Shown here one piece after another: positions 10,381-22,300 of a stretch of DNA of 64,000 nt. The stretch comes from Fragilariopsis cylindrus CCMP1102. Taxonomy: Eukaryota > Bacillariophyta > Bacillariophyceae > Bacillariales > Bacillariaceae. The first letter of the stretch is position 1; every line of letters begins with the position of its first letter. The stretch spans positions 62,001 to 126,000 of the forward strand of contig FMBT01000322.1 of NCBI GenBank assembly GCA_900095095.1, in the 5' to 3' direction. The notes beneath the pieces are model-generated. The model saw only the letters and a list, made by a program, of their open reading frames with translations, ran no database searches and had not been told where the DNA came from. The translations under genes were made by a program, and so were the position numbers.

Positions 10381-13103
10381 TTAAGATTTTTTTCCTTTTT
10401 TCTTTTTGGATGACTTCGACTTGGAACTTTTTTGATCAGGTGTGGGTGGTTGAGTTGGATTATCAATCTGTTCAATCAATCGATCAAAGGTATCCACAAG
10501 AGTTGCACCGGGAATGATATTCGAACAAGGCTTCATACTAAGTAAGTCAAATTGTAGTTTAATATTCTCATCAGCATCAGGGGCGAAGGCAAACACAACG
10601 GGTCCCACTAACAAGTACAGACCAGTGACAAATGTAATGGCAAATTCACGATCATTGAAATTATTTGATAAAATACGTCTTGATTGTTCGGCACATGCCA
10701 CCAAGAATGTTCGAAAAAGAATAAATTCAATCGATTTTGCCTCTAGAGTTGGGAACACTGCTTCGGAAGGGGGTACACATTCATCACTTCCAAGAGGTGG
10801 ACGATGAGGAGCAATTTGATCAATACCTCTGATAAAATTATCCACAATGACCGCGTTGACATCAAACTCAAAATAGGGTTCACAAGTCACACTACTTTTC
10901 CCCATTCCAACATCTTTCTGTAAATCATCAAAAAACGCAAACAAACTCGATTGTCCTCGTGGTCCGTAGAAAAAGGCAATTGCCTCTGTATTGTGGGAAA
11001 CATACATCGGTACAGTATTTGAATGATTCGAAACACGTAGTAAAAATAGAACATTGTGGTGCGTTAGACATTATTTGGATACTTAGCAACTCAAAATCAA
11101 AATCAACAGCGTACACAGACATACAGTAGCAACACGCAACGCAACGCAACGCAACGCAACGCAACGCAACGCAACGCAACACAACGCAACACAACACAAC
11201 GCAACACAACGCAACACAACACAAAACGTACCATCAAAGTTATGGGGAGCTCCTTTGGGACAACCAAAGTTATTATCATTCGCTTTAATTTGACTGAATC
11301 GCAATTCGAAGTTCACAAAATAATTTAACAATGAATAAATACCGGATATGATGGCAGCACTTCGAACATTATCATTACTATTTTCGAATGGACCAGTGCC
11401 CGTAATTGCACCACGAATGTAGGTGTCCAAGAAATTTTCACTTCCAAAGTATACAACAGCTTCCGGAAAGATATTATTGAAACTCTTGACAGGATTCAAG
11501 GCATCTGTTCCGTCCGCAAATCCAGCAAAGGAAAAACCGGGCAAAAATCCACCATCTTCGTAGATTGCGAGAATGTCGGCGTACGTAACCTCGGGGGGAC
11601 GATCCGAAAATGTTTCTAATTGTAACGCAATTGCTTGTAAATCAAACGGAAGATCATTTTGTTTGTCAACATTCGACACACCATAATATCCTTTGGCTTG
11701 AAAGAACTCCGGTAAGACCTCAACATTTCGAGGTCTTACGGCAGGAATAGTATTTGTAGTATCCATGCTCATGCTCCGAAATAAAATCACGTCGCCTGGC
11801 GAATCATACTTGCCATCACCATCTGAGTCCACGAGACGGAAAACACCACCATCTTGATCGTTGGATGCAGTATAAATGTTCGTTCCGATCTGAGCAGCGG
11901 CGATTCCAAAATTAAAATCGACATTTTTCCCGGGTGGTGTATTCAAGCCATTCCATACTTTGTTGACTTCATCAGGCTTGTCTATCGTGCCACTGCCATC
12001 ACTGTCATTCAGAAACCATACAAAATTAGGAGTTGGCGGATTAAAGGGGCTAAAGGTTGACAAGATAAGATCGGGTCCAATCTTGGTTAAGGCAGAAAAG
12101 AATTCATTGACCCCCACGTCATTGGGCAATGCAAGAACGATACGTAGTTCACCCGAATCAATCACACCATTTCCGTTGATATCTTGAGCTGACAAGATAA
12201 CGTTATTACCACCGGCAACATCAGTGATGTACGCAATGTCACCAATGAAAACAATTTCGAATGGCACAGATTTGTTGGGAGGTAAACCAAGAAGCTCGGA
12301 TACCAATACACTTAGGTTACACCATACGATTGCCTCGCCACTAAAACACGAAAAGAGAATAGAAGGAAGAGAGAGAAAGAGAGAGAAACATCAGTAGAAT
12401 TAGACGACGATTCGATTCAACTCAATTTGATTCGAAAGTATTCTTCTTTTTTTTTAAACAGGTTTGTTCGATTGACCTTTCCATAAGACTACTACATGTA
12501 CATCTGTAGGTACTTATACAGTAGACAGTAGACAAGGAAACCTATAACTTACGGTCCATTCGCATTTCCATCTCCATCCAAATCCTGTGTGCGAAGAACA
12601 TAATCGTTGGGTTCTGAACTAGTTCCCGCATTCACGATATATACAACAACATCACCATCATTCGTCTCCCAAACACCATTTGGAGTAGGAAGGGTCAACC
12701 CCGCATCATTACCAGCTGCCGAAAACCAAATGGAAGATTCACCATCATCTTGAGCATCACCATTGTGATCGATATCTTCCAATCGGAAGACAGCATCTTG
12801 ATCTCCATCTGCTACATACACATAACCACTTTGTCCTTGATGAACCTTGAAGGGGTTCCCTAAATCACCGTTGTTATTGAAATACAATGTAGCTTCATCC
12901 TCGGCCTCGGCATCTCCATTCCCATCCAAATCACGAAGTAAGTAGATACCATCTAGTCTCTGATCGGCGAGCAAGACGCCTCCAAATTTCGGACCTGCGA
13001 CAGAAAATGTTACATCTTCTGTCGGTGATGCATTGATGCTTGAAGAGGAGAGATATGCGAGGATGTTCAATGCTGCGATCGGTAGTGACGTAAAGTATAC
13101 CAT
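10381..13103 (-). CDS. Secreted protein with six DxDxDG metal-loop repeats, propeller-like (three exons, 754 aa)
   Basis: Exons are 13103-12553, 12340-11232 and 10985-10381. Donors GTAAGT and GTACGT and acceptors TTTTAG and ATACAG keep phase, giving 755 codons with stop. The ATG at 13103 opens a hydrophobic leader (MVYFTSLPIAALNILAYLSS). Six loops resemble EF-hand or thrombospondin-3 calcium loops: DLDGNGDAEAEDE, DIDHNGDAQDDGE, DLDGDGNANGP, DINGNGVIDSGE, DSDGSGTIDKPDE and DSDGDGKYDSPGD. Each follows a strand such as VFRLED, VWFLND or VLRTQD and precedes a short hydrophobic strand, spaced about 50-70 residues apart. This suggests blades of a beta-propeller, each holding one cation. The C-terminal 350 residues lack loops, look helical and globular, and end in a Lys/Ser-rich tail (SKSKSSKKKKGKKS). 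The role is not recognised; a calcium-binding extracellular or vesicular protein is inferred. Confidence 0.75.
11129..11223. repeat. GCAAC/ACAAC pentanucleotide microsatellite in an intron
   Basis: About 95 bp of GCAAC units, drifting to ACAAC at the right end, fill much of intron 2 (11231-10986) of the DxDxDG gene. The pyrimidine-rich minus strand of this repeat starts almost at the splice donor. Confidence 0.95.
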
Positions 13104-14169
13104 CTTTCTTGACAAATTTCACAAACGTAACGATAACGGTATCGGAATTGAGACTGAATTGATTAGGGAGAAGGAATGAATTTTTTTTTTTCTCTTTGAT
13201 TGTGTGATCAACTAAAATGTTGCGTTTTTGATATACTGTAACGCCATGCTGAATACATTCGGCTGTTTTTGTTGCTATCATACATGCGTATTCATCCAAT
13301 ATCTTTTTCGATCATCGTAGAACAGTCTGGAAAGGGCGGGAACTGAACGTTGGCGACCACAACTTCGGCATAGTTCATAATTTTCGTTGAATCTTTTTTT
13401 CGGCCAGCGCGATATATTTTTCAAACCTAGGCGAATGGGGGGTGGTGGAGTTACTAGTCCATGCCATAAAGGCTACTCAACGGAAAAAGAAAAAAACAAA
13501 GACAAGAATAAGCAGAAAGGAGAAGGTGATCACATGCTTTGCATATATAATTGTAGTCGGATTGGCGTAGGGAGCGTGTGGTAAGAATGGTGGTTACTGG
13601 CCTCTCGCCTTTTAGACCATGTTGTAATCAAGAATCACGTAAAATATAATATAAAAATTATGTGATTTTCATGCTCGCCACACTTCAATAATGAACGGAT
13701 TGGGCGGTCGCAAATAATGTACCCAACATACATAAGTGTGTATAAGTTAAGATGTATGCTTCCGCGTAAATGTTAGCTTTATTCAATGACCTATATGTGT
13801 ATTCTTTTAAGATCTTTTGTGTTGTTACAACAAATGCCGGAAAACTAATCTTTTTCTTCTCATTAATTTTGTGGAACTAAGGTCACTTTTTAAACTTCGA
13901 GAATTTTAATGTTATTTATCCGTAATCAATAAAGGCCTTTTAGCGTACACCTTACTTAATACACAGCTGTGTTTTTCGACACGTAAGTCTCCACGCACGC
14001 GCGTCATTTTGTGCACGCACAACAAGAACTATTAGGACAAATAATGATTTCCAGTCAAAAGAGAACAAAAGTCACCAGAAATAATGGTGATGTCATGTAC
14101 TATTATCACTCACCTGAAATTACGTGATGCTAGCCAAGACATACCCTGTGGTATGATGGTACAGAACTA
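13104..14169. other. Intergenic stretch, no gene seen
   Basis: No supported frame. The right part holds the second copy of the 24-bp block also found near 10058. The left part is the promoter side of the DxDxDG gene, whose coding start is at 13103. Confidence 0.6.
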
Positions 14170-16650
14170 TGATACTGTATCATGAGCTTACATTTATAGC
14201 TGATTTATCCATTCCAGACAACTAAAAGATACAAAATAACAACAACAACAACAACAACAACTGATGATGATGTGTGAGAATTTTTGTTGTGTGTGCACTT
14301 CTTCTAAACTTTTGCATGTAGAGGTTGCATTGAGGTAGGTAAAGGGGAACAACAGTATTGTTGTATTACACTGAGAGATCCACTCCTGATGCATGCTGGT
14401 TGTATTGATTATTCCAAGCACACAATTGTATGAAACAACAATTAGAAACTGCTGCTGCTTGCTGTGTGAGCAATTTTACATCTTGTGCACCTCTTCTAAA
14501 CTTTTGCATATGAAGGTTGCATTGAGGTAAAGCGTACCAGGGTTGGCTAGATCTGGATGGATGCTCACACCTCTTTTTTACTGTTTAATGAGAAATAGAG
14601 ACGAAAAACAAATATTCAATGCGAGAAAGGCTAGTTTAGCTAGTGAAGTTCATTTTCCTTTAAGGGCTTTGAACTCTATGGCGGTCCCTGAAACCTTCTG
14701 CAATACCTACCAAAACAAATCTACACATTCCAACTTAATGTGTGGGCTAGGTGGTTTAGTACAGTTGATTACTTAATGTGTGGGCTAGGTGGTTTAGTAC
14801 AGTTGATTTGCTCCCATGCAGTTCCAAATCCTTAAAGATTTTGTATGTCATCAAGATTAAAAATAATGATTTACCGGGCACTTATGCAGTGAAAGGAAGA
14901 ATATTCCATCAATACATGGTCATTCGTACCATATGAATTGACCCTATAGGTCTAATGCATGGGGCTTGCCGAAGAGACAAGTCATTTCCAACGCATAGAT
15001 ATTATGTAAGATGTAAAGTTCAATTTTTTCTCGGATATGGAGTTGTTGTTTTTATTCTTATCTGAGTTCTTGTTGACAAGAACTGCTGATGTATGTGAAT
15101 CTGGGGCGCACTTCTTCCTGTTAGCTGGCATTGAGGTAAAGGAAGACAATATTGGTAGAACAATATTATTGGTATATCATACTGGTAGAACCACCTACCC
15201 CAAATAATGCATCGATTCACCTCCCCCTAATTATGCATGATTATTATTTGGTACGCACATCTTGTAAACTTTTGTTGCTTGTAAAGCTGGTATGTGAGAA
15301 TTTTGTGCACTTCTTGTAGACTTCTGCATGTGAAGGTGTTACAATCAGATTGGCATATCAGCAATCACTGGTACATCCACTCTATCCTGATTCATACAGG
15401 TATCATGCTTGTTCCATGCCCATTCCTGCCAACTAAAGAATACAAAAAAATAACAACCAGAACTGCTGATGTATGGGAATATTTTCTACACTAATTGGAG
15501 AGTTCTCTCTCTGCCATGTATATCTGTGGTACAATCATATTGATATATCATCACTGGTTTATCCACTCCTGACCAATGCACACGCAGGTAGCTTGCTATA
15601 TTCTTTTAGCCAAATCTAACAATGTGAAACAACAACAACAACAACAACACTGCTGATGATATGTGTGAACTTGTTGTGTCTTCCTGTTAACTTCTGCATG
15701 CCATGTGTAAAGGTTGTTGTTGCTCAATAATATTGGGTATTATGCCATCACTACTAGCTAATCCATTCCTGGCTCATAATATATGCACATGTATGTTGTC
15801 CTATTCCTGTTAAGCAACCACCAATATTCAATGGAACAACAACAACAAGAAGAACTAATTTTTACTACTGTGGTATGTTGAATTTGTTCCTGTTGTGCAC
15901 GTCCTTCAAAAATCAGCATGCCATGTAAAAAAGGGATGGAAAGTGATGGTACAACAATGTAGGTATATTTATTGCTGATTGATCCACTCCTGTCTGTATG
16001 CTTGTATGGGTTCTGTTTCTGTCCCAACACTGCTGCACTGTGTTAGATTCTGTTGTTTACTTCTTGTGAACATTTTTCTGCATGTAATGGTTGTATAATA
16101 TTGAGGTAAAGGATATCATCAGTATTGTTCATGTATCACTGACCTGACGGATCCACCCCTGATCACATACTGCAGGCTGGCCCTACTTACTTCTCACTGC
16201 CAACCAAACAATAACATTACCAAATCAGCAACTAGAACTGCACACACTTTATGTGAGAATCTGTTGTGCATTTCCTGTGTAGACTATTGCATGTAAAGGT
16301 TGCATTAAAGAAAAACAATATACTGATATACCAAACTTTTGGACAGATCACACTGCTTGGACATGCTAGTTTTATCTATTCCTGCCGCCAGATAAACAAT
16401 AATGATACCAAATAATATCAACAACAAGAACTGCTGCTGCTGTCTGAGGTTTTGTTGAGAACCTGCAGGTAAAGGTTGTTCCATAATATAACTCCTGACA
16501 CATACATTAACAACAATATCAAAATAACAAGAACAAGAAGTGCTGCTACAAATATCAAACAACAACAATAACTGCTGCAGTGTGAGAATTTGTTGTGTAC
16601 TTCTTACAGCATTTTGTTGCATGTAAAGGTGGTGGTGGTGCAATAATAGT
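14170..16650 (+). repeat. Degenerate tandem array, unit about 190-210 bp (block 1)
   Basis: A recurring order of words repeats roughly a dozen times: TGTGAGAATTTGTTGTG, CACTTCTTGTAAACTT, TGCATGTAAAGGTTG, a TATATCATCACTGGT segment, GATCCACTCCTGA, a CATGC box, then CCAACCAAACAAT and a CAACAACAAGAACTGCTGATG tail in variant forms. Clear starts of the GTGAGAAT word lie near 14274, 14466, 15294, 15475, 16252 and 16585. Copies are strongly diverged, so the array is old. Short ATG frames inside are not conserved between copies and I do not treat them as genes. Relatives in the same orientation are at 55506-57190. Confidence 0.8.
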
Positions 16651-16947
16651 AGTGTATGCGCATGTAGATTTCTATTATTTCTCTGTGTGTCAATAATATA
16701 TCAAGTCAACAATGATAAAGAATGCTTTTCTGATATATTATGATGTGTAAACAAAAAAATACCACCAATAGTAGATTGTGCAAGCCATGCAACAGCCAGT
16801 AGTAGCTAGCTAGCACAATAACAAAGAATCATCTGCATGATTTGTTTGTGCAGCAGCACTATCAACATGTTTAGCATTCACAATTCTGTGTTCTAATCAA
16901 CCTGGTGGTATGTTCAAATATTGAAAAAATGTATGTATTTTCGACCA

Positions 16948-18310
16948 CACGATTTTTGATCAGAAATGAATACAAAATATCTCAATAAGTGCACAAACAT
17001 CCACATACTGTATTAGAACATTGTATTTGCCTCCTACAACTTTTCTGTTCCTGTGGATGCTGAATGAAATTGATTTTGCTGGTGTGGAAGGCACAAAAAC
17101 ACAAAAACAACAACATGATTTTTGATTAGAAATGAATGCAAAATATCTCAAATAAAAGGGTTGCACAGGACAACACTAGATGAGTCAGGTGCACAAACAT
17201 TCACATAGAGTACTAGAACATTGTGATTGCCTCCTACAACTTTTCTGTTCCTGTGGTTGCTGAATGAAATTGATTTTGCTGGTGTGGAAGGCACTAAAAC
17301 ACAAAAACAACAACATGATTTTTGATTAGAAATGAATACAAAATATCTCAAAAAAAAGGGTTGCACAGGACAACACTAGATGAGTCAGGTGCACAAACAT
17401 TCACATAGAGTACTAGCACATTGTGATTGCCTCCTACAACTTTCCTGTTCTTGTGGTTGAGGAATAAAATTGATTTCACTTTTATGGCAGGCACACAAAC
17501 AACAACATGATTTTTGATTAGAAAGGAATACAAAGTATCTCATTTGAAAGGGTTGCAGAGAACAACACCAAATGGGTTGGTTGCACAAGCATCTACAAAG
17601 AGTATTAGAACATTGTGTGTGCCTCCTACAACTTTTTGTTCCTGTGTTTGCGGAATGATATTCATTTCATTTTTGGCAGGCACATAAACAACAACATGAT
17701 TTTTGATTAGAAATGAATACAAAATATCTCAAAAAAAAGGGTTGCACAGGACAACACTAGATGAGTCAGGTGCACAAACATTCACATAGAGTACTAGCAC
17801 ATTGTGATTGCCTCCTACAACTTTCCTGTTCTTGTGGTTGAGGAATAAAATTGATTTCACTTTTATGGCAGGCACACAAACAACAACATGATTTTTGATT
17901 AGAAAGGAATACAAAGTATCTCATTTGAAAGGGTTGCAGAGAACAACACCAAATGGGTTGGTTGCACAAGCATCTACAAAGAGTATTAGAACATTGTGTG
18001 TGCCTCCTACAACTTTTTGTTCCTGTGTTTGCGGAATGATATTCATTTCATTTTTGGCAGGCACATAAACAACAACATGATTTTTGATTAGAAATGAATA
18101 CAAAATATCTCAAAAAAAAGGGTTGCACAGGACAACACTAGATGAGTCAGGTGCACAAACATTCACATAGAGTACTAGCACATTGTGATTGCCTCCTACA
18201 ACTTTCCTGTTCTTGTGGTTGAGGAATAAAATTGATTTCACTTTTATGGCAGGCACACAAACAACAACATGATTTTTGATTAGAAAGGAATACAAAATAT
18301 CTCATTTGAG
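16948..18310 (+). repeat. Satellite array: about 190-bp monomers in a 381-bp dimeric higher-order repeat
   Basis: Monomers are marked by CATGATTTTTGATTAGAAA at 17114, 17314, 17506, 17695, 17887, 18076 and 18268, with a variant at 16948. From 17314 the spacing alternates 192 and 189 bp. Copies one period (381 bp) apart look identical over long stretches, while neighbouring monomers differ clearly. This is the mark of recent amplification of a dimer. The leftmost monomers (16948-17313) are of one type and older. Short frames in each unit come from periodicity, not selection. Monomer length is near that of a nucleosome repeat. Confidence 0.92.
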
Positions 18311-19340
18311 AGGGTTGCACAGGACAACACCAGATGGGCCGGGTACACTAGCATCCATCATACCCATACCTACAAGGTCCTCATAATTTTTAGGTTTCTT
18401 TGGAGGTTATGAAGGTATAGGGTTGCAGTAACCACAAAATTGGCCATTTAGGCCCCCAAAACAGGGTTTTCCACTTTTGTGCCCACCTAAGCTGGTTTAT
18501 CAACACAAAGCACCAAGAGTAAGTTTCCTTTGGTGTATATGGTGCACCTATTCATATATTTTGGAATGTTTCCCTTTTTGAGTGTACTCTATGTCCACAA
18601 AACACTACAAATGGGCCATTTTTGGGGGGTTATTTGATGTGTGCTGTGTGTGAGCCTGCATTATGAGATACCAGTAGGCTTAGAAGACTAAGGAATACAA
18701 CAGTTCTCCATCCAATAGGTCAATTGTAAACTTCATAAATTAATTTTTCAAAAATATGACCCTTAGGTGTATATACTTGATGCTAAAGTTATTACTACAA
18801 AAATTTGGGCATGATTTAGTTTTTTATACTGGCAAATTGGGGTATGATTTAGTTTCTATATTTGTACGTTGAATCGTACGTCTCTACTATCAAATACCAA
18901 ATATTGTACATCAAACCGGTGTGCATTACAGTACCTGTATTTGTTTTTATTAGCACGTTGACGCGCGAGCATTTTTCAAACAACTTTAAAAAAAAGTATG
19001 TAATAATTTTAATTCAAATGAGGATGACAACACAAAATAAAGAAAAGCATGATCAGTTGATACTACTCTTCTTTGCTTAAGAGAGAGAGAGACAACTAAG
19101 TCATCAACACCACCCCGCGAATAAAGAGACGTTGTTTGTCGTTTGTCATCTACTGGCTCTATAATACTTTAGGTTTTTGCTACAGTAGTTATACAGTAGA
19201 TATATTGAATAGCTAGTGGACAGACTGCACGGTACGGGGGGGGACCATAAATAAATTAAAAGAAGCAGAAGAAGAAAAAGAAGAAAAAGAAAAAGAAAAC
19301 CGAGGAGGTATTTGTTATATATTCTTTTATTCTGATTATT
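18311..19340. other. Flank of the satellite and promoter side of the DUF6824/SANT gene
   Basis: Unique-looking sequence with no supported frame. It includes phrases such as GGCCATTTAGGCCCCCAAAA and a related GGGCCATTTTTGGGGGG (near 18441 and 18611), possibly a remnant repeat pair. GAGA and GAAGAAGAAAAAGAA purine tracts lie at 19080-19092 and 19260-19300, just before the ATG at 19341. Confidence 0.5.
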
Positions 19341-22300
19341 ATGGCTCAGCATTACAATAACAGTAACATCAACAGCAACAATTCTTCGTCGTCGTCGCCG
19401 TTGTTGTTGTCGTCGCCAAAAAATCCTCAACAACGAACATGGATTGATTATCGTTGTGTACCAACAGGTCATGATATTGTATTCATTAATGATGAAGAAT
19501 CTGCAAATGCAAATAATTCAAAATTTAAAAATTCACTTGGAAGAAAATTGTATCAACAACTTCTTGATGAATATTACGAGGACTATTTTAATGCAACACC
19601 AACACCAACACCAACACCAACAACAACAACAACAAGTACAGCAAGGATAGCAATACGTAGTAGTACACTGGATGAAGAACACAACAGAAACTTAAATTCG
19701 TCATCATTATACACTGCGACTATTGCTGGTGGAAGAAAAGCAATTTTCTATAATTCTATTCCTATTAATGAAAGATCACGGATACGTAAAAAGATATCGA
19801 GTAGATTTAAGAAAGAAAGTGGTGGAAGATTTATAGAACAACATAAAGAATCATTGGATTCGTCATCGTCGTCTTCTTCGCCACCCGGCAGCAGCAGATC
19901 CGGATCGTCACCACTACCGAAGAATAAAGGATCACCATCTACTACTTTTGCTTCTCCTACTACTGCTTGTTGCTACTATTATAAAAAAATATATACAAAA
20001 CAACGTATACACGATAAAATTGTAAGTACTTTTACATCTGAAATGATTGAATGACTGAAGGAAGGAAGGAAAGGAACTAGTACATCTGAAATGAATGAAG
20101 GAAGGAAGGAAGGAAAGGAAGAAGAGACACAAGTGTATCGTTTCGTCGCAAGTTAAAAACAACATTTGCTTTGCTTTGCTTTGCTTTGCTTTGCTTTGCT
20201 TTGCTTTGCTTTGCTTTGCTTTGCTTTTGCAAACGCGTTGAGTTGACGATGGCTTGTTGCTCATGATTGTTTCTTTTATTTTACTACATACTGTACCCAA
20301 GTCATTAAGTTACAGTTCCGAAGATTTTGGACTGGACGATGACGCTATGCTACTATCTCTCACAACTTTTTTTTTATCTTTCATTGTACTCCTCCCTTTT
20401 TTGAATATACACATAATACTTATCCTATAGGATGAAAGCTTTCATACTATGCGTAAGGAGAGGGGAGATAATACTTCTGTTGTTCCTGCTGCTGCTGCCG
20501 CTACTGCTGCTATTACTGCCACTGCATCACCACCACTACCAATACAAGCTGTTGTTCCTCCTATTGCCGATGCCGCTCGAACAACAGCAACAACAATAAC
20601 AACAGCACCTATATCCCAACAACAACAACAACAACAATGGACGAAAGTTGAACATGCTGCATTTATTAAAGCTATTCATCATTATGGTACATCTAATTGG
20701 AAATTAGTATCAAGTTTTGTTGCATCACGTAGTGAAAAACAAACAAAGGATTATGGGTATTATTCTTTTATGGGTGGTGGTACTAATGATGAATCATACT
20801 GGACGATTGATGATTATGATCTATTACTAGAAAAGGCACCTTTTAATTGGAAATATATCGATATTGGTTGGAATAAGGATATAATTAGAATGAAATTAAT
20901 ACAGAAAAAGGAACGACAAAAAGCAGCAGCAAACAAGTTAAAAGCGAACAGAAAATTAACATCATCACCAACAAAAAAGAATAAGTCAACGATAGCGACA
21001 ACGACAACGAATAATAATGTTGCGGCGGCTTCTTCAGCAAAAGTCCGTCCGAATTATGAAAGGGCTACTGCGACTGCTACTACTACAAGTCAACAACAAC
21101 AACAACAACAGCAACAACAGCAGCATCTATACCCTTATCAGCAGCATCAGCAGCTGCAACAGCTGCAACAACAACAATTCAATCCGCACCAGCTTTTATA
21201 CCAGCAAATGTTGCAGCGGCAATTCCATCCACATCGACAACAACAGCAACAGCAACAGCAACATCCGTTGCATAGTACCAATGCATTTGTTTTGAACAGT
21301 AACTACTTAGGATACACTAATACTAACACCACTACTACTAATACTAATAACAATAATAATAACTTATTAATCCAAAACAATCCCCCACCGCCGCCGAATC
21401 TTGCTCCTCCTCTTCCACATGAGGTGGCAGCAGAAGTTATTGATCAGCAGCAACAACAGCAACATCAAGAAGAACAAGATATCATCTCAATTTCTAGTGG
21501 TGACGACGACGATGATGATAACAACAGCCAGCAACACCAAGAAGTACAGCAAGATATTATAGAAATCGTCGACAGTAGCGATGATGACGATAATGGCAAG
21601 GATAACGACAGTGACAATGACAACGACACACTGGATGGTGGCAATGACGATGCATTTGCACGGAATCATGATGGTTCATTGGACTTATGCAACGATAGAT
21701 ATCCATCCAAGTGGGATCCGACACATCCAAAGATTGCTAAAGTTTTATCAACATACGAAGAAAAATTTATCGCTGAATTTCCTGATGGTTTATCACCTGG
21801 AATTGCTGATTCACCTGTTAAATGTATCAACTCTGTAGTACAATTTTGTGATGGTTATCCTAAATGGAAACAATCTTATCCAGTAATTATGGCTATTGCA
21901 GCTAATGATGTCATAAGATTAAAGTACCTTATTAATCTGGACGTGGAAAGTATTCATAAAAAAATGGATACGGATGGTATTGCTTCTGGTCCTGGTGATT
22001 GGGCGTCCTATCTTGGTCGGCTTCATTGTTTTATTGTGCTGTTGAAAGCAGGATTAAATCCGTGGGAGGATCATGTTTGGGCAGATGCCGAGAAAGAAAA
22101 TATCATTCCATTACTAGAATTGAAAGCAGATCTTGAGCTTGTCAATCTTGAAGCCTGTTCTCCTTCGGCAGCACTGACGACGGAGAACAACGACGAGGAA
22201 ATATCATCTTCTACTAATTATGATGAAAAGTCACCGGTAGATGATGGAAAATTGGAAGGGGAAGGGGAAGTCGTTGTCTGTGAACAAGAAGAAAACGAAG

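Noticed and set aside
16960-18295. Series of 60-68 residue minus-strand frames, some identical, that could look like a tandem peptide family
   Set aside because: They follow the satellite period, shift frame between monomers and overlap each other; no selection on codons is visible.
16948-18310. Possible CRISPR-like regular repeat array
   Set aside because: Monomers of about 190 bp without unique spacers in a nuclear genome are satellite DNA, not CRISPR.
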